Part shown: positions 33,136 to 40,518 of the stretch, piece after piece
How positions within the stretch are numbered: position 1 is the first letter of the stretch
How the letters are laid out: each line of letters opens with the position of its first letter
Position numbers and translations under genes: made by a program
Origin: a virus
Length of the DNA stretch: 64,000 nt
Virus record (IMG/VR): IMGVR_UViG_3300021185_003145
Coordinates: 27,667-91,666 of that record
Reading direction: 5' to 3' (one strand)
The notes under the pieces: model-generated
Told to the model about the DNA's origin: nothing
The model's database searches: none
Seen by the model: only the letters and a program-made list of their open reading frames with translations

Positions 33136-33933
33136 TTAAAATATTAATCCAAAAGCAATCGCTTTTGATTTCGTTACTAGTTCGTCTGTTGAATCCTGAT
33201 TGGCAACAAAAATGCCACTTCCGCCATCACCTGGTGTTTTAGCATATAATCTTGTTTCACCTGCTTGTGCAGTCGGATTTGAACCTTGTTCAGTTAATGT
33301 TAGTACTTCAGCAGTTTTTACTTCACCTGTTCCGGTTGTTGCTAAAATTAAATCTTCATCTGTTGCACTATTACTAATGGTGTTTCCAGATATAGATACG
33401 TTTGCATAAGAAAGCGTAGTACTTGTAACTTCCATTACTTGTGTTGCATCAAGTTCAAGAAAGAGCCTTATATCAACGCCTGCATCAACAATTTCTAGTT
33501 TACTGTCACCTTCATTAATTTTATCAACTACTGCTCCGCCACCACCTACTTGTGTGTCAACGTAACTCTTTGTTGCTACGTGAGCTGCCGCGGTTGGATC
33601 TAATGCCTGTATGTTTATATATGCACTTCCAAGTTTAGCATCAAATGTATCGTCTGTTTCGTTAAACTGCCACGTTGCATTGTCAGATGTTCCTCTGTCA
33701 ATTTCAATACCTGCAGTTCCTGATGTAACAACTGCACCTGATTCTCCACTGTTTAATATAAGTGTGTTATCTGTAACGGCAGTATCTGTTGTCGATACTG
33801 TAGTTTGTGTACCAATTACATCTAAATTTCCGTTAATAGTTACTGTTCCAGAATCAATTAATACTGTTCCAGTTGTGCCATCATTTGTGATTAAATCATA
33901 ATCACCATTAATTCTTTTAGTCGTTTTTGCCAT
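33136..33933 (-). CDS. Fibre-like structural protein, 265 aa
   Basis: Contains the fibre motifs VTINGNLDVIGTQTTVSTTDTAVTDNTLILNSGESG and the ATKSYVDTQVGGG segment also seen (as KKYVDDQLSG) in the 1130-residue fibre. The C-terminal part is the SISGNTISNSATDEDLIL type, a conserved fibre shaft motif in marine phages. At 265 residues it may be a short accessory fibre or connector. It starts a transcription unit of three small structural genes from a CTAAATA late box. Confidence 0.72.
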   Translation of the reverse strand: MAKTTKRINGDYDLITNDGTTGTVLIDSGTVTINGNLDVIGTQTTVSTTDTAVTDNTLILNSGESGAVVTSGTAGIEIDRGTSDNATWQFNETDDTFDAKLGSAYINIQALDPTAAAHVATKSYVDTQVGGGGAVVDKINEGDSKLEIVDAGVDIRLFLELDATQVMEVTSTTLSYANVSISGNTISNSATDEDLILATTGTGEVKTAEVLTLTEQGSNPTAQAGETRLYAKTPGDGGSGIFVANQDSTDELVTKSKAIAFGLIF

Positions 33934-33953
33934 TGTAATTCAGTCCTATATGC

Positions 33954-33960
33954 TATTTAG
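33954..33960 (-). promoter_or_regulatory. Late promoter of the small fibre-protein unit
   Basis: GCTAAATA on the minus strand, 20 nt before the ATG at 33933. Confidence 0.65.
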
Positions 33961-33997
33961 CATCTTATGACACGTTGTCTATATTACTTATGCTAAA

Positions 33998-34025
33998 ATA
34001 AAGTTGCCCCCGAAGAGGCAACTCT
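33998..34025 (-). terminator. Terminator after the 152-aa gene
   Basis: Minus-strand stem AGTTGCC / GGCAACT with an 8-nt loop, followed by TTTATTTT. It lies about 20 nt after the stop codon. Confidence 0.8.
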
Positions 34026-34042
34026 AAGTTATCTATTATAGA

Positions 34043-34501
34043 TTAAGCGTCTTCTGTAAAGTCGTCATCATCTGTGTTAGCAACGTCATCGTCACCTGCT
34101 TCTTCAAGTTTTACTTTACCTGCTGATGCAGCGGCAAAGTCCCACTTTAATGATAAACCGTCTAATGCATTAGAACCTGTTGCACTTGGTTGTGCGGCTG
34201 TTATCTTACGAGCAGTAATTTTACTTACGCCATAAGTTTCACTGTCGTTACCTGCAACTGAAATTGACATTTCACCTGCCGCTAGTGCAGATGCTAATTT
34301 ACCAGTTGTTAAAGTACAAGTGTGTGTTGTATCAGCAGTACCTGTTTCTGCACATACAAATTTCTTTGAACCTTTTTGCTTAATAATTGTACCTTCAACA
34401 ACAGATGAACCGTTATGAAAGTTTACTTTAATTTCGTTTTTACCAGCAGTTGCACCTGCAGCCGCAGTTGTAAAAAGTCTTTTATTTAGTGGACGTCCCA
34501 T
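34043..34501 (-). CDS. Structural protein next to the major capsid gene, 152 aa
   Basis: Starts GRPLNKRLF, a beginning seen on small proteins next to gp23 in marine T4-like phages. The middle is a beta-rich domain (KNEIKVNFHNGSSVVEGTIIKQKGSKKFVCAETG) and the end a strongly acidic tail (EEAGDDDVANTDDDDF). A single-gene unit with its own late promoter and terminator right behind gp23 implies high expression. A capsid decoration or cementing role is plausible but not shown by any motif. Confidence 0.72.
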   Translation of the reverse strand: MGRPLNKRLFTTAAAGATAGKNEIKVNFHNGSSVVEGTIIKQKGSKKFVCAETGTADTTHTCTLTTGKLASALAAGEMSISVAGNDSETYGVSKITARKITAAQPSATGSNALDGLSLKWDFAAASAGKVKLEEAGDDDVANTDDDDFTEDA

Positions 34502-34577
34502 TTGTTTCTCCTTAGTTACGTTCTATGTAATACGGGGTTGGTTTCCCCATAAGTAAATGCTTGTGCATTTACAACTA

Positions 34578-34584
34578 TATTTAG
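34578..34584 (-). promoter_or_regulatory. Late promoter of the 152-aa structural gene
   Basis: GACTAAATA on the minus strand, placed directly after the gp23 terminator. Confidence 0.68.
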
Positions 34585-34587
34585 TCA

Positions 34588-34614
34588 CAAAAAAGCAGGG
34601 CCTAAGCCCTGCTT
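34588..34614 (-). terminator. Terminator of gp23
   Basis: Minus-strand stem AAGCAGGGC / GCCCTGCTT, 9 bp perfect, loop TTAG, followed by TTTT. It lies 22 nt after the capsid stop codon. Confidence 0.9.
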
Positions 34615-34636
34615 TATGTTTAACATATCTTAGTTA

Positions 34637-35860
34637 TTAACTGAATGATAGGTTAGCAACTGAAATGCTACCTAAGTAATCAGCCGCGTTACCAAGAGAG
34701 TTTGATGTGTTTGTTAGTGTCTGATAACCATAACGTGTCATGAAACCAACTACTGGCTCTAGACTTGCTGGATCAAGCACAACACCTGAACTCATTAGTG
34801 GAACGTATGGGCAGTAAAATGCTGCTGCATCTGTTTCACTTGAACCTTTGTAACCAACTAGTACTGCTGTACTGTCGCCTGCATATGAGTCTACATAGAT
34901 TCTCATTGAAGAGTTTAATGTACCAACCATCTTTGTGTTAGTTGGTGCTTCAAAAGTACCTTCTGTAGTTCTAGCAAATGCTGATGTTGATGCACTTTGT
35001 AGTACTGTAAGTGCCTGTGGACTTACAACTGCCCAGTTACCTGCGCCTCTACGTGTTCTTTGTGCAATCTTGTTACCTACACGATTCATTAATACTGCTA
35101 ATGCGGCATGCTCATCACCTACGTATGTAGCTGTACCACTTACTGCAGCCTGATCGTATGCGGCTGTGTTGGCGCCAAATGCGGAACCTGTACCAGCAGC
35201 TGCTAATGCTCTTAGACTTACAAGAATCTCTTGGTCGATTTCAGCAGTAATTTCTTGTGCTAATGCAGCCATAATTTCTGCTTCTACATCGATACCGTGG
35301 ATGCTTTGTGCGTCTTGAGCTGATTCAAAAGTCCAACGAGCTGATAACTTACGAGTTTTCGCAGTTACTGTCTCTTTTAGAATTTCGATACTCATTGTGT
35401 TACCTGCTTTACCTTCTAAGTTAGCAGTTGCATCTGGGGCACCACTTGTACCACTATCGATACCTGAGTAACCTGCTGCGATTGCAGCTGGTGATAATGC
35501 TTCATCACCTGCACCTAGGTTTCCACCTGTTGAGTCTTGTAATTGTGTACCAGCATGGTCTGCCGCTGCATTGTACTTAACTCTTAGTGTGTGGATCTGT
35601 GAAACAGGTCCTGCCATTGGCTGAACACCAACGATTTCGTTAGCAATAACAGTTGGCATTACACGTCTGATTACAGGTAAAATTACCTTGTTTAGTACAC
35701 CAATGTCGCCGGCTGCAGTTGCACCTGCTGTTGCTGCTTCACTGATATATCTTTTGGTGTTTTCAAGAACAACACCCATATTCTTTCGCTTAGAACCTGC
35801 GAGGCCTTCTAAAAGGGCATCTTTTGTTTCGTCCCAGCGACTTTCGATTAAGTTAGACAT
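34637..35860 (-). CDS. 23: gp23 major capsid protein
   Basis: Hexamer-forming HK97-fold capsid subunit. The N-terminal region (ALLEGLAGSKRKNMGVVLEN) is the T4-like prohead delta-domain. KRYISE at residues 36-41 ends in an I-x-E site followed by AATAG, so gp21 is expected to cleave after E41, matching the FLAE/A site of T4. The body (VIRRVMPTVIANEIVGVQPMAGPVSQI, TVTAKTRKLSARWTFE, YCPYVPLMSSGVV, GFMTRYGYQ) is typical. At 407 residues it is shorter than T4 gp23 (521). GGAG lies before the ATG; a strong terminator follows. Confidence 0.96.
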   Translation of the reverse strand: MSNLIESRWDETKDALLEGLAGSKRKNMGVVLENTKRYISEAATAGATAAGDIGVLNKVILPVIRRVMPTVIANEIVGVQPMAGPVSQIHTLRVKYNAAADHAGTQLQDSTGGNLGAGDEALSPAAIAAGYSGIDSGTSGAPDATANLEGKAGNTMSIEILKETVTAKTRKLSARWTFESAQDAQSIHGIDVEAEIMAALAQEITAEIDQEILVSLRALAAAGTGSAFGANTAAYDQAAVSGTATYVGDEHAALAVLMNRVGNKIAQRTRRGAGNWAVVSPQALTVLQSASTSAFARTTEGTFEAPTNTKMVGTLNSSMRIYVDSYAGDSTAVLVGYKGSSETDAAAFYCPYVPLMSSGVVLDPASLEPVVGFMTRYGYQTLTNTSNSLGNAADYLGSISVANLSFS

Positions 35861-35886
35861 TTTTATCGTCTCCTAGTTAAAATGTA

Positions 35887-36969
35887 TTATAAACCTGCTA
35901 AACGCTTGATTTCGATGATTTTGCCCTCATCTGAATCCTGCTTGGTTTCTTTTTTATTACCAGTTACTTCTTTAGTTTCTGCTAAAACTTTATTAGTTGT
36001 TTTAGTGTCATTCTTAAGAACTGCTGGCAAATACTTGTTAAATGATGCATCTAAGCGATCAGTTGTAATTGACTCAAGTAATGAACCCATTACTTCTTTT
36101 TGATCTTTATTTAAAGGTGCCATCATCTTTGATAACATTGAATCGCGGGCAATACGATCTTTAATTCTACGAATTTCGGCTTCTTTACTTTCAACTAGTA
36201 CTGATTTCTCATCAATAGTTTTTGTAGATTCTGCCAACTTTGCATTTACTTCTTCAACTTGCTTTTGTAAGTCTTTGATATCTGCGTTTTCATTTAGATG
36301 TGAAGTTGCAAACTCTGCCGCAAAAGTTTCAAATAGTTTACGTCCGAAGTTATTCTGACGTGCTTGTTCGATATCTTCTTTAAGTTGAGTTAATTCGTTA
36401 TTGAGGTTCTCAGTTACTGTTTTCTGAACTAGTGTAGAAGCACGATCAATAAATTTAGTCTTTAATGACTCAATTTGTTTCTTTCCTTCTGCAACTAACT
36501 TAACCTTTGTTTCAACAACAGATTGCTTGTCCTTATGGAATTCGCTAATCTCTTCTGCTAAAGCATTAACCACAAACTTTTGTAACTTATCAAGTGTACT
36601 AGCCTGTGCTTTACGGTCTTCGTTTAGTTCTGCTAACTCTTCTGCTAATTTGGTAGCCATAAAGCCTTCAAATTTTTCTGACTTTGCAGTCATCTTAGCA
36701 TTAAAGTTGACACGGTCTTCTTCGAGCTTTGTGCGTTCTGCAACGACTTGTTCGATTTCAGACTGTAGTCCTTCAGTAACCATTTTGTCTAGAGCCTCAA
36801 CCATTGTGTTTTTATCATGCTCATAGCGTCTTGAAAATTCTTCTCTTAATTCAGAGCGAATCTCATCACGAGTTTCATTTAACTTGGATTCCCAGGCTTC
36901 TTGAATCTCGGTCTTAGTTTCTTCATTTACAATACCGCTGTCAAGCAATGGTTTGAGTGCGTCAAACAT
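35887..36969 (-). CDS. 22: gp22 prohead core scaffold protein
   Basis: Major scaffold of the prohead, digested by gp21 during maturation. 360 residues, almost entirely charged coiled coil (Glu/Lys-rich from about 15 to 290), with a helical block RRIKDRIARDSMLSKMMAPLNKDQKEVM typical of T4-like gp22 near residue 270. A flexible Lys/Thr tail ends in EIKRLAGL. T4 gp22 is 269 residues. It lies between gp21 and gp23 as in T4, 5 nt after gp21. The LAGL ending recurs in other head-region proteins of this window. Confidence 0.9.
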   Translation of the reverse strand: MFDALKPLLDSGIVNEETKTEIQEAWESKLNETRDEIRSELREEFSRRYEHDKNTMVEALDKMVTEGLQSEIEQVVAERTKLEEDRVNFNAKMTAKSEKFEGFMATKLAEELAELNEDRKAQASTLDKLQKFVVNALAEEISEFHKDKQSVVETKVKLVAEGKKQIESLKTKFIDRASTLVQKTVTENLNNELTQLKEDIEQARQNNFGRKLFETFAAEFATSHLNENADIKDLQKQVEEVNAKLAESTKTIDEKSVLVESKEAEIRRIKDRIARDSMLSKMMAPLNKDQKEVMGSLLESITTDRLDASFNKYLPAVLKNDTKTTNKVLAETKEVTGNKKETKQDSDEGKIIEIKRLAGL

Positions 36970-36974
36970 ATTGG

Positions 36975-37610
36975 TTAACTCCTTAGTTTAAGTTCTTTGA
37001 TTAGGCGTAAAGCCTCATCTCTTAAGTATTTTTGCACACGAGCATCTCCCTGTGCCTCTGCAGCTATTTCTAAAGTTTTATGACCATTTTTCATGTTCAG
37101 TAAACCCTCGTATATTGCAGTTGGGTAGGCGTTTGGAGCACTTGGTTGTGCAACTACGTCGACTGTGACGATTTCGAAGTCGCTTACTTCTCCCGAAGCC
37201 TCATTGACATTGCCACTACCGCGGCTTGATACTCCCAACTTGACGCCACTGTCTAGCATTGTTCGTACTAAACTCCCCATTGGCGTAGGAAGTATTTTTA
37301 ATTTACCATAACCGTTTGGACCATCCATCCATGCATCGGTTATCATATGACATACTCGATCTAAGTTGATCTTTAAGTCATCTGGATGATCGACTTCTCC
37401 TAATACCGAGCTGCCTTCAGTAATCTGTTCATTTAATGCCGAAACTGCCTTAGTAATTTCACTTACCGGGTAGTTACGTCCGTTTGCGTTAGTAACGCCA
37501 CCTTGAATGCAAATGCCTTTAAGGAACAAGTCCTTGCCGTCATCTGAACTTTCTGTAATCATGCGAGCTTGATCAAATGTCAAGTTCTCTTTCAAATATA
37601 CTGAAGTCAT
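36975..37610 (-). CDS. 21: gp21 prohead core protease
   Basis: Serine protease that cleaves scaffold, gp23 and internal proteins at (L/I)-x-E sites. The histidine is H75 in GEVDHP and the nucleophile lies in GVSSRGSG (S128/S129), the known layout of the T4/herpes-like family (H85 and S140 in T4). IVTVDVVAQPSAPNAYP is the conserved strand after the serine. RMITE at residues 16-20 is a potential self-cleavage site. 211 residues match T4 gp21 (212). It is 11 nt downstream of the acidic gp68-position gene. Confidence 0.93.
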   Translation of the reverse strand: MTSVYLKENLTFDQARMITESSDDGKDLFLKGICIQGGVTNANGRNYPVSEITKAVSALNEQITEGSSVLGEVDHPDDLKINLDRVCHMITDAWMDGPNGYGKLKILPTPMGSLVRTMLDSGVKLGVSSRGSGNVNEASGEVSDFEIVTVDVVAQPSAPNAYPTAIYEGLLNMKNGHKTLEIAAEAQGDARVQKYLRDEALRLIKELKLRS

Positions 37611-37621
37611 CTAAGTACTCC

Positions 37622-38386
37622 TTAGACTTTTTTCATGTCTGGCTTTGTTGTTCCACCCATGCTTTGTGATTTAGGTGTTGCTCCACCTTTTTCTTCTGCT
37701 GAACTAGAATTTTTGATTCCGCCCTTACCAGATTTTGCTACAGTTGATGTTGCATTATCATCATCACCACCTTTTGGTGCTGGTGCTTTTTCTGTATACT
37801 CAACTACAACTTCTTCTGATTCTTCAATAGCATCTTCATCAGTTTCTTCAGTTGCTTCTTCTACTGCTTCTGCTTCTTCTTCAGTTGCTTCTTCAATAGC
37901 ATCTTCTTCAACTGCTTCTTCTACTGCTTCTGCTTCTGCTTCTTCGACTGCTTCCATTTCTGGCTCGTCTTCAGAATCATCATTCATTAACTCAGCGAAT
38001 TCTGCCTTAAGTGCTTCAATTTCGTCGCCTAGTTCTGCTACCTTATCTTCGGTATCAACTACACGGTTTTCAATGTCGCCTTCTGCATGGTCTTCGTCAC
38101 TTGGAACGTCCATTGCATCATTAACTTCATCTTCTGCACCTTCGAGATCATCTTCATCGTCTTCTTCTCTAACGCCTTCTTCGTCTGCTTTGATATCGTC
38201 AATAAAATTATCAACTTCATCACTGCTTACTTCTTCTACAGAATCTTCTTCAACTGCTTCATCGTTGATTAAGTTTCCATAAATTTCACGAGAATTTTCA
38301 ATTACAATCTCATGAAAAAGCTCAGAGGCTTTATCTTCTTCTTCATTGACCACTAGGTCAATTAATTGTTTCCATTTATCGCTCAT
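37622..38386 (-). CDS. Hyperacidic prohead core protein in the gp68 position
   Basis: 254 residues. The first 60 (KWKQLIDLVVNEEEDKASELFHEIVIENSREIYGNL) form a compact helical domain. Residues about 60-205 are extremely Glu/Asp-rich, with repeats such as AVEEAEAEAVEEAVEEDAIE and a predicted coiled coil (VAELGDEIEALKAEFAEL). The last 45 are Gly/Lys/Ser-rich. Between gp20 and gp21 T4 has the small core proteins gp67 and gp68; this gene occupies the gp68 slot. Sequence alone does not prove homology. It has a GTAAATA late box. Confidence 0.75.
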   Translation of the reverse strand: MSDKWKQLIDLVVNEEEDKASELFHEIVIENSREIYGNLINDEAVEEDSVEEVSSDEVDNFIDDIKADEEGVREEDDEDDLEGAEDEVNDAMDVPSDEDHAEGDIENRVVDTEDKVAELGDEIEALKAEFAELMNDDSEDEPEMEAVEEAEAEAVEEAVEEDAIEEATEEEAEAVEEATEETDEDAIEESEEVVVEYTEKAPAPKGGDDDNATSTVAKSGKGGIKNSSSAEEKGGATPKSQSMGGTTKPDMKKV

Positions 38387-38426
38387 TTTCAGACTCCTAT
38401 TAGGATATGTTTTATTATGGTAGTAA

Positions 38427-38433
38427 TATTTAC
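38427..38433 (-). promoter_or_regulatory. Late promoter of the core protein-21-22-23 operon
   Basis: AGTAAATA on the minus strand, about 40 nt before the ATG at 38386; TAGGAGT ribosome site. Confidence 0.6.
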
Positions 38434-38524
38434 TTATGTTTTCAATAAAGGTAGGTATAAAGGCAAAAAAGTAGCACTTTTTGACATTTATTTGGAGATA
38501 ACTATAACTTGAACTAAATCTAGT

Positions 38525-38731
38525 CTAATCTGACCCGCTGCCGCCACCGTATTGTAATTTTATACGTTTGAGCTTTTCATATTCTTCAAGTTTCTTTGCT
38601 TCACGAATACGACGCATTTTGTTGATTTGCTCTAAGGTCAAACGGCTTTTTCGAGTATCAGTAATTTCTAATGTACTGCTATCGCTTTCGCCATCTTGTC
38701 TATTCTTGTTAAAAAGATCATTTAGTTCCAT
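38525..38731 (-). CDS. Small head protein in the gp67 position, 68 aa
   Basis: Short, charged and helical: TRKSRLTLEQINKMRRIREAKKLEEYEKLKRIKLQYGG. Acidic/Ser-rich first 25 residues, basic remainder, Gly-rich end. It lies 14 nt after the portal gene, where T4 has the essential core protein gene 67 (80 residues). Similar small proteins with the RLTLEQINK motif occur beside the portal in marine T4-like phages. A GTAAATA late box ends exactly 5 nt before its ATG and there is no Shine-Dalgarno sequence. Confidence 0.72.
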   Translation of the reverse strand: MELNDLFNKNRQDGESDSSTLEITDTRKSRLTLEQINKMRRIREAKKLEEYEKLKRIKLQYGGGSGSD

Positions 38732-38736
38732 GCTAC

Positions 38737-38743
38737 TATTTAC
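38737..38743 (-). promoter_or_regulatory. Late promoter, predicted leaderless (gp67-position gene)
   Basis: GGTAAATA then GTAGC then ATG on the minus strand, in the 14-nt gap after the portal stop codon. Confidence 0.62.
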
Positions 38744-38745
38744 CT

Positions 38746-40452
38746 TTACTCGTCTGCAGCATCATCTGCCGGTAGATCGCCTCCACCTACATCTAAGTCT
38801 AAGTCTACTTCAGCGTCACCGCCAATGTCTGCATCATCACCTGTTTCAAGTGAATCAAAATCAGTGTTAATATCACCTGGTGTGACACCTACACTTCTAA
38901 GTTCTTGTCCTGGAGTGCTACCTATGTTAGCCGCTCCGTTTTCTTCAGCCCACATTCTATCGTTATCAGTTATTTCTTCTTCGCTTAATCCTAAGAAACG
39001 TTTAAGTAAGAAACGTTTACTTAAATATTCCGTACTTGCTAAACTCTGGAATAACGAAGCACGTTGACTATCAATTTCTGCTTGTCTATAAGCGGCAAAG
39101 TTTTGTGGCTCATTCATTCTGAGTTCAAACATGCTACTATCTATATTGTAGCCTTTCCAATTAAGGAACATTTTAAATTCAAAATCAAATGTACTTGCTA
39201 TACTGTGTTGCAATCTTTTACAATACTGATTAAATCTATATTCTTGAATTAGTGCAGTTCCAACTCTTCCGTCAACTACTGTTGAACTTCCATCATCTGC
39301 ACCAGTTGGCAAATAACTACTTGGAATTCTTAATCCTCTAAATAACTTGTTAGTAAAATACTTTAAGTCATCAATTTCACCAAGTCCTGTACCACCTGGT
39401 AATGTATCAACTTTTGATCCACGCCCTTCAGCAGTTTGTGGAAAGAAGTAGTCTTCGTTAATACTTAATGGATTATACGTTGCATCCATTGTATTAGCAC
39501 CACCGCTTTGACTTGGAATACGTCTTTGATGTATTTCATTTTTAACTCTGTTAACGTAACCCATTGCCATGTGTGCTGGCATGTTACCTACGTCAATATA
39601 GAAAACACGTCTTTCAGGAGCACGTTGTACTCTGTAAATAATAATCGCATCTTCTAATAATTCTTTTTGTTTGTATACTTTAAAAACACTTTCAAGCACA
39701 CTAAGTCCAAATGGCCAGTTAGGATCTAATCCTTCTGTTAAACTAATATGTACAACGTGCTTTGCATCAATGGCCAGTTCATTTGTACTATTACTAAAAC
39801 GTGATCCACTGCTTGATGATCCTTGATGTTGACCTAAATCATAAACATTGCCTGCACTTTGATCTCCACTCATCTTTCCAGTCATTTGATCTGAATGTTG
39901 TGGTTGTGTAGTTGTTAAATTTTGAAAGTTAACATTAATATTTTTTAGTATGTACTGCTCTGGTTTCTTTCCAGCACTTTCGTTTACAATAACTTTTACA
40001 ACATCTGCATTGTCTACCCAAAACCATTGAAAAGTTTGCGGGTCACGAATAAACACTTGATCTCCATACTTAATAGTATTACGAAATACTTTAAAGATAC
40101 GTCTATCAAAATCATTTAAACTAATCCAGTTATATAGTGCTTCTCTAATAACTTGTGTTTCAGTATCACTTGGTTGACTTTTAAAAAATATGTCAAAAGG
40201 TGTATGATTTTCTACATTTGTTTGTGTACTAAATTCACTTAATATGTCTAATGCGGCATTGATTTCACTGTCGCTATCCATTGTTTCATACTGATTGTAC
40301 CTATCAATACGATTAGGATGTCCTGTGTACACTTCTGGTAGTACACTTTGATAATTTTTAAATCCTACATCAGGCTGAGAGCCTGCAGGAGTAGTAACAG
40401 AACCTGTTAGGTTATCTGCTTGTACTACTTTAAAATACTTTTTCCAGCTCAT
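38746..40452 (-). CDS. 20: gp20 portal protein
   Basis: Dodecameric portal at the special vertex; docks gp17 for packaging and gp13/14 later. Conserved T4-like stretches include NRIDRYNQYETMDSDSEINAALDILSEF, FRNTIKYGDQVFIRD, RAPERRVFYIDVGNMP, QSGGANTMDATYNPLSINEDYFFP and LPGGTGLGEIDDLKYFTNKLFRGLRIPSSYL. The C-terminus is Asp-rich. 568 residues versus 524 in T4. A late box ends about 51 nt before the ATG and overlaps the end of the tape measure unit. Confidence 0.96.
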   Translation of the reverse strand: MSWKKYFKVVQADNLTGSVTTPAGSQPDVGFKNYQSVLPEVYTGHPNRIDRYNQYETMDSDSEINAALDILSEFSTQTNVENHTPFDIFFKSQPSDTETQVIREALYNWISLNDFDRRIFKVFRNTIKYGDQVFIRDPQTFQWFWVDNADVVKVIVNESAGKKPEQYILKNINVNFQNLTTTQPQHSDQMTGKMSGDQSAGNVYDLGQHQGSSSSGSRFSNSTNELAIDAKHVVHISLTEGLDPNWPFGLSVLESVFKVYKQKELLEDAIIIYRVQRAPERRVFYIDVGNMPAHMAMGYVNRVKNEIHQRRIPSQSGGANTMDATYNPLSINEDYFFPQTAEGRGSKVDTLPGGTGLGEIDDLKYFTNKLFRGLRIPSSYLPTGADDGSSTVVDGRVGTALIQEYRFNQYCKRLQHSIASTFDFEFKMFLNWKGYNIDSSMFELRMNEPQNFAAYRQAEIDSQRASLFQSLASTEYLSKRFLLKRFLGLSEEEITDNDRMWAEENGAANIGSTPGQELRSVGVTPGDINTDFDSLETGDDADIGGDAEVDLDLDVGGGDLPADDAADE

Positions 40453-40503
40453 TTATACTTCTTCCAATACGTGGGTTGTAACTATTATAATAGCATACTA
40501 TTG

Positions 40504-40510
40504 TATTTAT
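40504..40510 (-). promoter_or_regulatory. Late promoter of gp20
   Basis: CAATAAATA on the minus strand, just after the tape measure stop codon. Confidence 0.7.
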
Positions 40511-40518
40511 TGCAACCG

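Noticed and set aside
24073-33933. Fibre block as an inserted mobile cassette
   Set aside because: No flanking repeats, integrase or transposase, and promoters and terminators have the same style as in the rest of the genome.
35860-35886. Late promoter directly before gp23
   Set aside because: Only TATAATA-like bases inside the gp22 end and no TAAATA box; gp23 appears to be read from the upstream operon promoter.
37635-38282. Ser-rich 215-codon plus-strand frame opposite the acidic core protein
   Set aside because: It is the mirror of GAA/GCT repeat codons of the real minus-strand gene; no ribosome site, no promoter and pure low complexity.
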